From positions 1 through 24,345 of the forward strand of contig CAZJMK010000059.1 of assembly GCA_964547135.1 (NCBI GenBank): 24,345 bases of DNA, in the 5' to 3' direction. The stretch is from JAJXSS01 sp964547135. Its GTDB lineage: Bacteria; Planctomycetota; Phycisphaerae; Phycisphaerales; Phycisphaeraceae. Shown piece after piece: positions 13,997 through 20,245 of this stretch. Every line of letters starts with the position of its first letter. The first letter of the stretch is position 1. Below the pieces are notes generated by a model. The model searched no databases and was not told the origin of the DNA. It was given only the letters and a program-made list of their open reading frames with translations. Position numbers and translations under genes: made by a program.

Positions 13997-14452
13997 ATGA
14001 TGATTCACGAATTGACACCCAAAGCCGGTCGTTACAAGAGCCGAAAGCGCCGTGGTAAGGGTATTGGCAGCGGGCTGGGCAAGACCAGCGGCCGCGGTAC
14101 CAAGGGGGCTGGGTCACGTTCGGGCTGGTCGGGATCGATCAAGCCGGGACGTGAAGGCGGACAGATGTCGTTTTTCCGCCGGGTACCCAAACGTGGTTTT
14201 TCCAACGCGATGTTCCGTACGGAATATGCGGTGGTGAATTTGAAAGCCATCGCCAAGCGCTTTGACGACGGGGCGGAGGTGAACCCCGAGCTGCTGGTGA
14301 AGATGGGTTTGGTGCGTGACACCAAGCTGCCGATCAAGGTGCTGGCCGAGGGCGATTGCGGCAAAAAGTTGAACATCACGGCGGCGGCGTTTTCCAAGTC
14401 AGCGATGGAGAAGATCACCGCTGCCGGGGGCACTGCGATTGTCGCCAAGTAA
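13997..14452 (+). CDS. rplO: 50S ribosomal protein L15
   Basis: Late-assembling 23S-binding protein. The 151-aa sequence has the Gly/Arg-rich N-terminal arm KRRGKGIGSGLGKTSGRGTKG (residues about 17-37) followed by SRSG, GREGGQMSFFRRVPKRGFSN and a globular C-terminal domain. AAGGTGA lies 7 nt before the ATG at 13997; the ATG at 14000 would remove one residue. It directly precedes secY, as is usual. Confidence 0.96.
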   Translation: MMIHELTPKAGRYKSRKRRGKGIGSGLGKTSGRGTKGAGSRSGWSGSIKPGREGGQMSFFRRVPKRGFSNAMFRTEYAVVNLKAIAKRFDDGAEVNPELLVKMGLVRDTKLPIKVLAEGDCGKKLNITAAAFSKSAMEKITAAGGTAIVAK

Positions 14453-14459
14453 TGATAAT

Positions 14460-14524
14460 GAAGCCGAGGGCTTCAGCCCCGGATAAGTCGAAGAAAAATA
14501 CCCGGCCCCAAAGGGCACGGCGTC
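14460..14524 (+). repeat. Cloverleaf element, variant, rplO-secY spacer
   Basis: The closing helix has a changed base (GAAGCCG against CGGCGTC); GGGCT-TC-AGCCC and GCCC-CAAA-GGGC arms are kept. It lies 37 nt before the secY start and begins 7 nt after the rplO stop. Confidence 0.8.
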
Positions 14525-14561
14525 ACAGAACAAGTAACCGATTCACCTGCTCAATTAACCC

Positions 14562-15968
14562 ATGCTGCAAGCGTTTTTCAACATCTGGCGAATCGCTGAT
14601 CTGCGGAACAAGATTTTGTTCACGCTGGGCATGCTGGCCATTTACCGCATTGGGTACTTTGTGCCGTTGCCGGCGGTGGATCAGTCGGAACTGGCCAAGT
14701 GGGCGGATGCTGCCAGTCAGGGGGCGCTGGGCAACCTGATTCAGTTTGTGGGGATTTTCACGGGCGGGACGCTGCATCAATCGACGATTTTCGGTCTGGG
14801 CATCATGCCTTACATTTCGGCGTCGATCATCATGCAACTCATGGCCACGGTGGTGCCGTCCATGAAGCAGATGCAGAAGGAAGGACCGCAGGGTCGGCAA
14901 AAGATTCAGGAATGGACGCGCTACCTGACGCTGGGTTTGTGCCTGGTGCAGGGCGGTTTCTGGCTGAGCTTTGTGCAGTCAAGGCAACTGGTTTACCCGG
15001 AATATGCCGGGACGACCACATTTTGGATGTGCGGGATTCTCGGTCTGACGGCGGGCACGATGTTCCTCGTCTGGCTGGGCGAGCAGATTGACAAATACGG
15101 CATCGGCAACGGGGCGTCTTTGATCATCACCGCGGGCATCGTGGCACGCATACCGCAGGCCATCGGGTCGATTGCCTCCAACTTTTCGATGAGCGGCGGC
15201 ACGCAGGGCGGTTACACGCCGATGACGGTGATTTTTCTGGCGATGTCGTTTGTCGTGGTCGTGGCCGGGGCGATCATCATCACCCAGGGCCAGCGACGCA
15301 TTCCGATTCAGCAAGCCAAGCACACACGCGGTCGGCGGGTGTATGGCGGACAGAAAACCTACCTGCCCCTGCGGGTGAACCATGGCGGTGTGATGCCGAT
15401 CATTTTCGCCAGTTCGCTGATGATTTTTCCGGCCATGCTGGTGGGGTACCTCGATCAGGCGGCCCGTGCCAACGAGTGGCCGATGTGGATGATGGGCGTG
15501 ACGGGGTTTTTGGATCGCAACCTGCACATGGATCGCGGCTATCTGTACGTGCTGATGTACGTGGGGTTGATTTTCTTCTTTGCGTACTTTTGGACGACGG
15601 TGCAGTTTCAGCCCAAGGAAATGTCAACGCAACTGCGCGACCATGGCAGTTTCATTCCGGGGTTGCGCCCCGGTCCCCGCACGGCTGAGTACCTCGAAGT
15701 GGTGATGGAACGCATCACCTACGTCGGCGCGGGCTTTTTGGCGCTGATCGCGGTGATACCGACGATCATTCACACAGCCTTTGGCATTCCGCTGGAAGTT
15801 TCGAGCTTTTTGGGTGGCACCGGGTTGCTGATTACCGTGAGCGTGATGCTGGATTTTGTGCAGCGGATTGAAGCCAACCTGATGATGCGCAATTACCAGG
15901 GCTTTTTGGCTTCGGGCGGCGGCGGCAAAGGGCCACGCATTCGTGGCGCGATGCCCACGTCGGGGTGA
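14562..15968 (+). CDS. secY: Protein translocase subunit SecY
   Basis: Channel subunit of the SecYEG translocon in the inner membrane. The 468-aa protein begins MLQAFFNIWRIADLRNKILFTLGMLAIYRIG, matching SecY. Hydrophobic segments consistent with ten membrane helices lie near residues 20-38, 68-92, 112-135, 150-170, 183-200, 218-242, 280-300, 325-350, 388-410 and 415-435. The plug region GIFTGGTLHQSTIFGLGIMPYISASIIMQ and the cytosolic loop GRRVYGGQKTYLPLRVN (residues about 256-272) are present. No Shine-Dalgarno sequence is visible before the ATG. adk, usually next, is absent. Confidence 0.97.
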   Translation: MLQAFFNIWRIADLRNKILFTLGMLAIYRIGYFVPLPAVDQSELAKWADAASQGALGNLIQFVGIFTGGTLHQSTIFGLGIMPYISASIIMQLMATVVPSMKQMQKEGPQGRQKIQEWTRYLTLGLCLVQGGFWLSFVQSRQLVYPEYAGTTTFWMCGILGLTAGTMFLVWLGEQIDKYGIGNGASLIITAGIVARIPQAIGSIASNFSMSGGTQGGYTPMTVIFLAMSFVVVVAGAIIITQGQRRIPIQQAKHTRGRRVYGGQKTYLPLRVNHGGVMPIIFASSLMIFPAMLVGYLDQAARANEWPMWMMGVTGFLDRNLHMDRGYLYVLMYVGLIFFFAYFWTTVQFQPKEMSTQLRDHGSFIPGLRPGPRTAEYLEVVMERITYVGAGFLALIAVIPTIIHTAFGIPLEVSSFLGGTGLLITVSVMLDFVQRIEANLMMRNYQGFLASGGGGKGPRIRGAMPTSG

Positions 15969-15975
15969 TGCAAAG

Positions 15976-16006
15976 AAGTGGCCGAGTGGTCAAGTGGCCA
16001 AGTGGT
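15976..16006 (+). repeat. RAGTGGYC octamer array after secY
   Basis: Nearly four units (AAGTGGCC, GAGTGGTC, AAGTGGCC, AAGTGGT) start 7 nt after the secY stop. They open the 470-nt secY-map spacer, which is made mostly of repeats. Confidence 0.85.
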
Positions 16007-16023
16007 AAAAAATTCGAATTTAT

Positions 16024-16066
16024 CAAGCCAAGGACGAGGAACGCAGTGACGAGGACTTGGGTATTG
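16024..16066. repeat. CCRAG/CTYGG element, copy 4
   Basis: The outer stem is CCAAG (16028-16032)/CTTGG (16056-16060). The inner part (GAACGCAGTGACGAG) pairs poorly. AAATTCGAATTTA lies just upstream. Confidence 0.75.
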
Positions 16067-16113
16067 CAGGAAAGTGATCGAGTGATTGAGTAAAAAACAC
16101 GCCCTCACCCTAA

Positions 16114-16134
16114 CCCTCTCCCGGAGGGAGAGGG
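16114..16134. repeat. CCCTCTCCC hairpin, secY-map spacer
   Basis: CCCTCTCCC-GGA-GGGAGAGGG is a perfect 9-bp stem with a 3-nt loop, preceded by GCCCTCACCCTAA. No T-tract follows on the + strand. Confidence 0.85.
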
Positions 16135-16172
16135 TACAGAAAAGAGGCCGAGTGACGGAGTCGTATTCGGAA

Positions 16173-16198
16173 GTTAGCGCCGCGACTTGTCGCGTCTG
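16173..16198. repeat. TTAGCG element, CGCGAC-TT-GTCGCG type
   Basis: The hairpin is at 16181-16194. Compared with 10931-10956 the last stem pair has changed from T-A to C-G on both sides. Confidence 0.8.
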
Positions 16199-16251
16199 GT
16201 TCAAGTGGTTGATTGGTGAATCGGTTGAAGAAGTGGGCAGTGAGTCATGAT

Positions 16252-16318
16252 GACGCCGAGGGCTTCAGCCCCGGATGAAAACGATGAAAAACCATCCGGC
16301 CCTGAAGGGCACGGCGTC
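16252..16318 (+). repeat. Cloverleaf element, secY-map spacer
   Basis: All four helices are intact: GACGCCG/CGGCGTC, GGGCT-TC-AGCCC, CCGGAT/ATCCGG and GCCCT-GA-AGGGC. It lies 42 nt upstream of the -35 box of the map promoter. Confidence 0.85.
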
Positions 16319-16359
16319 ACATAGTCAATTAGGCGAGTCAATGGCTCGTCGGCCTTGGT

Positions 16360-16388
16360 TTGGCAGCTTTTTTTGGGCTTGATATACT
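16360..16388 (+). promoter_or_regulatory. Strong sigma70-type promoter candidate for map
   Basis: TTGGCA (16360-16365, 5 of 6), a 17-bp spacer and TATACT (16383-16388, 5 of 6). The predicted start is near 16395, giving a leader of about 44 nt before the map ATG at 16439. This would restart transcription inside the ribosomal cluster, after the repeat-filled spacer. Confidence 0.7.
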
Positions 16389-16438
16389 GCTTGGTTCACG
16401 TCGCCTTTGGGCGATTGGAGTTCAAAGGCGAAAGGTTG

Positions 16439-17212
16439 ATGGGTATTCGGCTCAAAACCAGCGAAGAGATCGAGCGGATGCGTGCTGCCGGGAAGGTGGT
16501 GCGACAGGTGCTTGAACACTGTCGGGGGCTTTGCAAGCCGGGCGTGACGACGCGGGAGATTGATGAATCAGCCTACCAGTTGTTTACGAAGCTGGGTGCC
16601 AGGGGCTTGTTCAAAAATTACCCGACGTATCGTGCGGGGGAGGGGTTTCCAGCGAACCTGTGCATCAGTGTGAACGAGGAAGTGGTGCACGGAATTGCGG
16701 GCGACCGGGTGATTCGGGACGGCGATGTGGTGAGTGTCGATTGCGGCGTGGAAGTGGGGGGCTGGTGCGGTGATGCAGCGGAGACTTTCGCTGTGGGCAA
16801 CGTGCCGGCCAGGACGTTGCAACTGCTGGACACGACGCGACACGTGCTGCAACTGGCGGTGGAGAACATTCGCCCCGGTCGGCGGTGGAGCCAGATCGCC
16901 TGGCTGATGCAGAATTATGCGGAGCAGAACGGCGTGAGCGTGGTGCGGGATTTTGTGGGTCACGGCATTGGTCAGAAGATGCATGAGGACCCGAAGGTGC
17001 CCAACTATGTGACGCCGGAGTTGAAGCGGAATGATATTGTGCTGCGTGAGGGAATGGTGCTGGCGGTGGAGCCGATGTGCAACCTGGGGTCGTATGAAGT
17101 GCTGACCCTGGCGGACGGATGGACGGTGCTCACGGCAGATCGCCAGCCCTCGGCTCATTACGAGCACACGATAGCGGTCACGCGGGATGGTGCGGATGTG
17201 CTGACCCGCTGA
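16439..17212 (+). CDS. map: Methionine aminopeptidase type I
   Basis: Removes the initiator methionine from nascent proteins in the cytoplasm. The ATG at 16439 gives MGIRLKTSEEIERMRAAGKVV, the family start, and 257 aa. The longer frame from 16355 would begin upstream of the promoter's own -35 box and is rejected. The metal ligands are visible as D101, D112, H175, E211 and E242, with H84 in VVHGI. AAAGG lies 4 nt upstream. infA follows. Confidence 0.96.
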   Translation: MGIRLKTSEEIERMRAAGKVVRQVLEHCRGLCKPGVTTREIDESAYQLFTKLGARGLFKNYPTYRAGEGFPANLCISVNEEVVHGIAGDRVIRDGDVVSVDCGVEVGGWCGDAAETFAVGNVPARTLQLLDTTRHVLQLAVENIRPGRRWSQIAWLMQNYAEQNGVSVVRDFVGHGIGQKMHEDPKVPNYVTPELKRNDIVLREGMVLAVEPMCNLGSYEVLTLADGWTVLTADRQPSAHYEHTIAVTRDGADVLTR

Positions 17213-17303
17213 GGACGTTTGACAGAGGTTCGACAAGATGACACCGGCTGATGATGACGGATGGTCCGTATTCATCGGCAAAGGTTTACAGGCAAAGGCG
17301 TGC

Positions 17304-17519
17304 ATGCCCAAGGAAGACAAAATTACGGTCGAAGCTGAGGTGGTCGATGCGCTGCCCAACGCGATGTTCCGTGTTCGCCTGGAGAACAAGAAGGAAATCA
17401 TCGCCCATATCTCCGGCAAGATGCGTATGAATTACATCCGCATTCTGCCCGGCGACAAGGTGACGCTGGAGATCAGCCCCTACGACCTGACCAAGGGCCG
17501 AATCACGTATCGACATTAG
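17304..17519 (+). CDS. infA: Translation initiation factor IF-1
   Basis: OB-fold factor that binds the 30S A site during initiation. MPKEDKITVEAEVVDALPNAMFRVRLENKK, HISGKMRMNYIRILPGDKVTLEISPYDLTKGRITYR is the full family sequence in 71 aa. The frame is open upstream to an ATG at 17238, which would add 22 non-family residues; AAAGGCG before 17304 is a modest ribosome binding site, so the long form is not excluded. Confidence 0.95.
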   Translation: MPKEDKITVEAEVVDALPNAMFRVRLENKKEIIAHISGKMRMNYIRILPGDKVTLEISPYDLTKGRITYRH

Positions 17520-17523
17520 TGGG

Positions 17524-17544
17524 AAGTGGTCGAGTGGCCGAGTG
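17524..17544 (+). repeat. RAGTGGYC octamer array after infA
   Basis: AAGTGGTC, GAGTGGCC, GAGTG start 4 nt after the infA stop. Confidence 0.8.
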
Positions 17545-17552
17545 AAAGAAGT

Positions 17553-17594
17553 CAAGCCAAGGACGAGGCTGGCAAGCCGAGGACTTGGGTATTC
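17553..17594. repeat. CCRAG/CTYGG element, copy 5
   Basis: The outer stem is CCAAG (17557-17561)/CTTGG (17584-17588). The inner hairpin is GGCT-GGCA-AGCC (17567-17578), a third independent inner sequence. Confidence 0.8.
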
Positions 17595-17638
17595 TGACGG
17601 GTTCAAGGTCGATGGTTGAATGTCAAAATACGATCGTG

Positions 17639-17670
17639 GACTTTGGACTTTGCACCAGTGACTTTGGACT
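17639..17670. repeat. Direct repeat GACTTTGGACT, two copies
   Basis: Perfect 11-bp copies at 17639-17649 and 17660-17670, separated by 10 bp, lie just before the rpmJ ribosome binding site. Confidence 0.65.
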
Positions 17671-17686
17671 GATAGAGAGGTGAACG

Positions 17687-17800
17687 ATGAAAGTGCGTAG
17701 CAGTGTGAAACGGATTTGTGAAAAGTGCAAGGTCGTGCGGCGCAAAAATGTCGTGCGCGTGATCTGCTCCAACCCCAAGCACAAACAGCGTCAAGGCTGA
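17687..17800 (+). CDS. rpmJ: 50S ribosomal protein L36 (zinc-binding form)
   Basis: 37-aa large-subunit protein. MKVRSSVKRICEKCKVV, VRVICSNPKHKQRQG carries the zinc ligands C11, C14, C27 and H32, so this is the zinc-dependent form. GAGAGGTGA precedes the ATG. Its position between infA and rpsM is canonical. Confidence 0.96.
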   Translation: MKVRSSVKRICEKCKVVRRKNVVRVICSNPKHKQRQG

Positions 17801-17862
17801 ACATTTTGACCACATCGCCCTGCTGCCTTTGCGGAAGGGTTGATGTGTGAAGGAAACCCACC

Positions 17863-18246
17863 ATGCCTCGTATTGCCGGTGTTGACATCCCTGACAACAA
17901 GCCCATTCGCATCGCCATGCGTTACATCTACGGCATTGGTCCGAAGAATGCCGAGGTGATTTTGAACGAGGCGAAGATCGACGGGCAGACACGTGCCAAC
18001 AAGCTCACCGAAGAGCAACTGGCGCACATCGCCGGCATCATCGAAGCCGGGTTCCCGGTCGAAGGTGTGCTGCGGCGGAAGATCGGCCAGGACATTCAAC
18101 GCTTGAAGGACATTCGCAGTTACCGGGGCGATCGTCATCGTCGCGGCCTGCCGGTGCGTGGTCAGCGGACCAAGACCAACGCCCGTACCCGCAAGGGCAA
18201 GCGCAAGACGGTGGCGGTGAAGAAGTCCGTGAAAGCGATGAAGTAA
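17863..18246 (+). CDS. rpsM: 30S ribosomal protein S13
   Basis: Head protein that contacts L5 and the P-site tRNA. PRIAGVDIPDNKPIRIAMRYIYGIG opens the 127-aa protein; DIQRLKDIRSYRGDRHRRGLPVRGQRTKTNARTRKG (residues about 84-115) is the diagnostic C-terminal region. AAGGAAA lies upstream of the ATG. Confidence 0.97.
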   Translation: MPRIAGVDIPDNKPIRIAMRYIYGIGPKNAEVILNEAKIDGQTRANKLTEEQLAHIAGIIEAGFPVEGVLRRKIGQDIQRLKDIRSYRGDRHRRGLPVRGQRTKTNARTRKGKRKTVAVKKSVKAMK

Positions 18247-18251
18247 TGGGG

Positions 18252-18272
18252 AAGTGGCCGAGTGGCCGAGTG
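18252..18272 (+). repeat. RAGTGGYC octamer array after rpsM
   Basis: AAGTGGCC, GAGTGGCC, GAGTG start 5 nt after the rpsM stop. Confidence 0.82.
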
Positions 18273-18280
18273 CGGTAAGA

Positions 18281-18332
18281 CAAGCCAAGGACGAGGAGTT
18301 CGCCGCAGGCGACGACGAGGACTTGGGTATTG
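18281..18332. repeat. CCRAG/CTYGG element, copy 6
   Basis: The outer stem is CCAAG (18285-18289)/CTTGG (18322-18326); the inner hairpin is CGCC-GCA-GGCG (18301-18311), as in copy 1. Confidence 0.8.
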
Positions 18333-18364
18333 AGTGACAACGGGCGATTTGGCCCTCACCCCAA

Positions 18365-18385
18365 CCCTCTCCCGGCGGGAGAGGG
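18365..18385. repeat. CCCTCTCCC hairpin, rpsM-rpsK spacer
   Basis: CCCTCTCCC-GGC-GGGAGAGGG is a perfect 9-bp stem, preceded by GCCCTCACCCCAA as at 16101. Confidence 0.85.
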
Positions 18386-18491
18386 GACGGAGAATCGGAT
18401 AGTTTTTGTTCGATTAACAAACCAACCCCGAGTCGAGTTGCCCGTCCCTTGTGGGGAATAGCTGGCAACGCCGGCAGATTCGAGGAGACTC

Positions 18492-18869
18492 ATGGCCAAG
18501 AAGCAGAAAAAGATTCGTAAGAACGTCAGTCGCGCCATTGCTCACATCCGCGCGACGTTCAACAACACCTACATCAACATCACCGACATGAACGGTGAAA
18601 CCCTGGCGTGGAAGAGTGCCGGGACCATTGGCTTCAAGGGCAGCCGAAAGAGCACGCCCTATGCCGCCACCCGCGCAGCGGAGGAAGCGGCGCTGCTGGT
18701 GAAAAAGATGGGGGTGACGGAAATGGAAGTGCGCGTGGCCGGTGCGGGCGCGGGTCGTGAATCAGCGATCACGGCGCTGCAGAGCGCAGGCATTCGCGTC
18801 ACCGCCATCGAAGACCGTACCCCGATTCCGCACAATGGTTGCCGACCGGCCAAGCGTCGTCGCGTGTGA
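18492..18869 (+). CDS. rpsK: 30S ribosomal protein S11
   Basis: Platform protein near the mRNA exit. The 125-aa sequence carries IAHIRATFNNTYINITDMNGETLAWKSAGTIGFKGSRKSTPYAA (residues about 16-59) and RTPIPHNGCRPAKRRRV, which are diagnostic. GAGGAG precedes the ATG. rpsD (S4) does not follow; a 214-nt spacer leads to rpoA instead. Confidence 0.97.
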   Translation: MAKKQKKIRKNVSRAIAHIRATFNNTYINITDMNGETLAWKSAGTIGFKGSRKSTPYAATRAAEEAALLVKKMGVTEMEVRVAGAGAGRESAITALQSAGIRVTAIEDRTPIPHNGCRPAKRRRV

Positions 18870-19083
18870 TTTTCGCACGATCGTGTGACCCCGACGGCAA
18901 CGGTTGAGCCTGATCAATCATCATTGACAAGTCGGCAACGTCACCCTCGCATTGGTTGGAGTTCAATCGACTTTTCAAAATCGCCTTGGAACAGAAGCGA
19001 CCCCCATGGTTTTCAGCAGCGTGGGTCCAGTCGCGTGATTCCGGGCAGCCCCGTTTGGGTTCTGCTGATACTGGAGCATTGTC

Positions 19084-20094
19084 ATGCGTATTCGTTGGCG
19101 CGGCCTGGAACTTCCGACTCGCGTGGTTCCCGATGAAAAAACCAACAACGGCACGTACGGCCGGTTCACCATCGAACCCTTCGAACGCGGCTTTGGCACC
19201 ACCGTGGGCAACAGCCTGCGACGGGTATTGCTTTCCAGTCTGGAAGGCGCTGCGGTGCATTCGGTGAAAATCAAGGGCGCAAGCCATGAGTTCACCAGCC
19301 TGGAAGGCGTCACGGAAGATGTCACCGACATTATTTTGAATGTGAAAAACCTGATTGTGTCGGTCGATTCGGATGAACCCAAGACCTTGCGGTTGCAGGC
19401 TGAGGGGCCTGGGCAGGTGACGGCAGACCTGATCGAAGCTGACACCAGCGTGACGATTCACAACAAGGACCTGGTATTGGCGACGCTGACCAAGGGCGTT
19501 GAGTTCGACATGGAATTCAAGGTGACCAAGGGTCGCGGCTACGTGCCGGCCACCGAGCAGTACACCAGCGGACAGGACCAGGAAATCGGCTGGATTCCGG
19601 TGGATGCGATTTACTCGCCTGTGCCGCGTGTGCGCTACAAGGTGGAGGACACCCGCGTCGGTCAGAAGACCAACTTTGATCGGTTGACGCTGGAAATTTG
19701 GACCAACGGCACGATCACGCCGGAGATGGCGCTGGTCGAAGCCGCCAAGATTTTGCGCAAGCACCTGAACCCGTTCGTGCAATATTTTGAGCTGGGGACA
19801 CAGGTGGCCAGTGAGTCCGCCGCCGCCGCTGCGAAGGTGGAGGAGGATTTGATTCGCAAGTTGAAGATGCCGATTTCGGAACTGGAGTTGTCGGTGCGAG
19901 CCAGCAACTGCCTGGAATCGAGCAAGATGACGGCTGTGTACGAACTGGTGAGCAAGACCGATGCGGAACTTTTGAAGATTCGCTCGTTCGGCAAGACGTC
20001 GCTGCGTGAAGTCAAACGTAAACTGTCGGACCTGGGGCTGACCTTGGGCATGACTTTGCCGGCGGAGTTGAATGTGCCTGCGACGCAGGAATGA
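19084..20094 (+). CDS. rpoA: RNA polymerase alpha subunit
   Basis: Assembles RNA polymerase through its N-terminal domain and reads UP elements and activators through its C-terminal domain. The N-terminal dimerisation block is ERGFGTTVGNSLRRVLLSSLEGAAV (residues about 36-60). In the C-terminal domain R272, N275, C276, G303 and S306 align with E. coli R265, N268, C269, G296 and S299. The 336-aa length is normal. GGAG lies 7 nt before the ATG. The 214-nt leader contains a TTGACA (18924-18929) without a good -10 and the palindrome CACGATCGTG (18876-18885), and none of the dispersed repeats. Confidence 0.98.
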   Translation: MRIRWRGLELPTRVVPDEKTNNGTYGRFTIEPFERGFGTTVGNSLRRVLLSSLEGAAVHSVKIKGASHEFTSLEGVTEDVTDIILNVKNLIVSVDSDEPKTLRLQAEGPGQVTADLIEADTSVTIHNKDLVLATLTKGVEFDMEFKVTKGRGYVPATEQYTSGQDQEIGWIPVDAIYSPVPRVRYKVEDTRVGQKTNFDRLTLEIWTNGTITPEMALVEAAKILRKHLNPFVQYFELGTQVASESAAAAAKVEEDLIRKLKMPISELELSVRASNCLESSKMTAVYELVSKTDAELLKIRSFGKTSLREVKRKLSDLGLTLGMTLPAELNVPATQE

Positions 20095-20096
20095 GG

Positions 20097-20109
20097 AAGT
20101 GGACAGTGG
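20097..20109 (+). repeat. Degenerate octamers after rpoA
   Basis: AAGTGGAC then AGTGG start 2 nt after the rpoA stop; a worn copy of the stop-proximal arrays. Confidence 0.5.
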
Positions 20110-20117
20110 ATCATGAT

Positions 20118-20199
20118 GACGCCGAGGGCTTTAGCCCCGGATGAAACAATGAAAACCATCCGGCCCTGAAGGGCACGGCGTCAAAAAAGGCTCGGCGTC
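20118..20199 (+). repeat. Cloverleaf element with one extra tail, rpoA-rplQ spacer
   Basis: The core is 20118-20182 with GGGCT-TT-AGCCC, CCGGAT/ATCCGG and GCCCT-GA-AGGGC. A second tail (AAAAAAGGCTCGGCGTC) ends at 20199. Confidence 0.85.
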
Positions 20200-20217
20200 A
20201 CAAACGGTGATTGTCTT

Positions 20218-20245
20218 TGTTTAGCGCGGACGCTTTGCGTCGGCG
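20218..20245. repeat. TTAGCG element, copy 3 of the GACGC type
   Basis: TGTTTAGCGCGGACGC-TTT-GCGTCGGCG matches 2583-2613 over its core. It ends 21 nt before the rplQ start codon. Confidence 0.78.

Noticed and set aside
16355..16438. 28-residue N-terminal extension of Met-aminopeptidase
   Set aside because: The start would lie upstream of the -35 box of the adjacent promoter, and the residues do not match the family.
18924..18952. Promoter upstream of rpoA from TTGACA
   Set aside because: The -35 is perfect, but at 16-18 bp spacing the best -10 matches only about 3 of 6 bases.
18885..19267. Small + strand open frames in the rpsK-rpoA spacer
   Set aside because: No family match, no ribosome binding site, and they run out of frame into rpoA; not remnants of rpsD.
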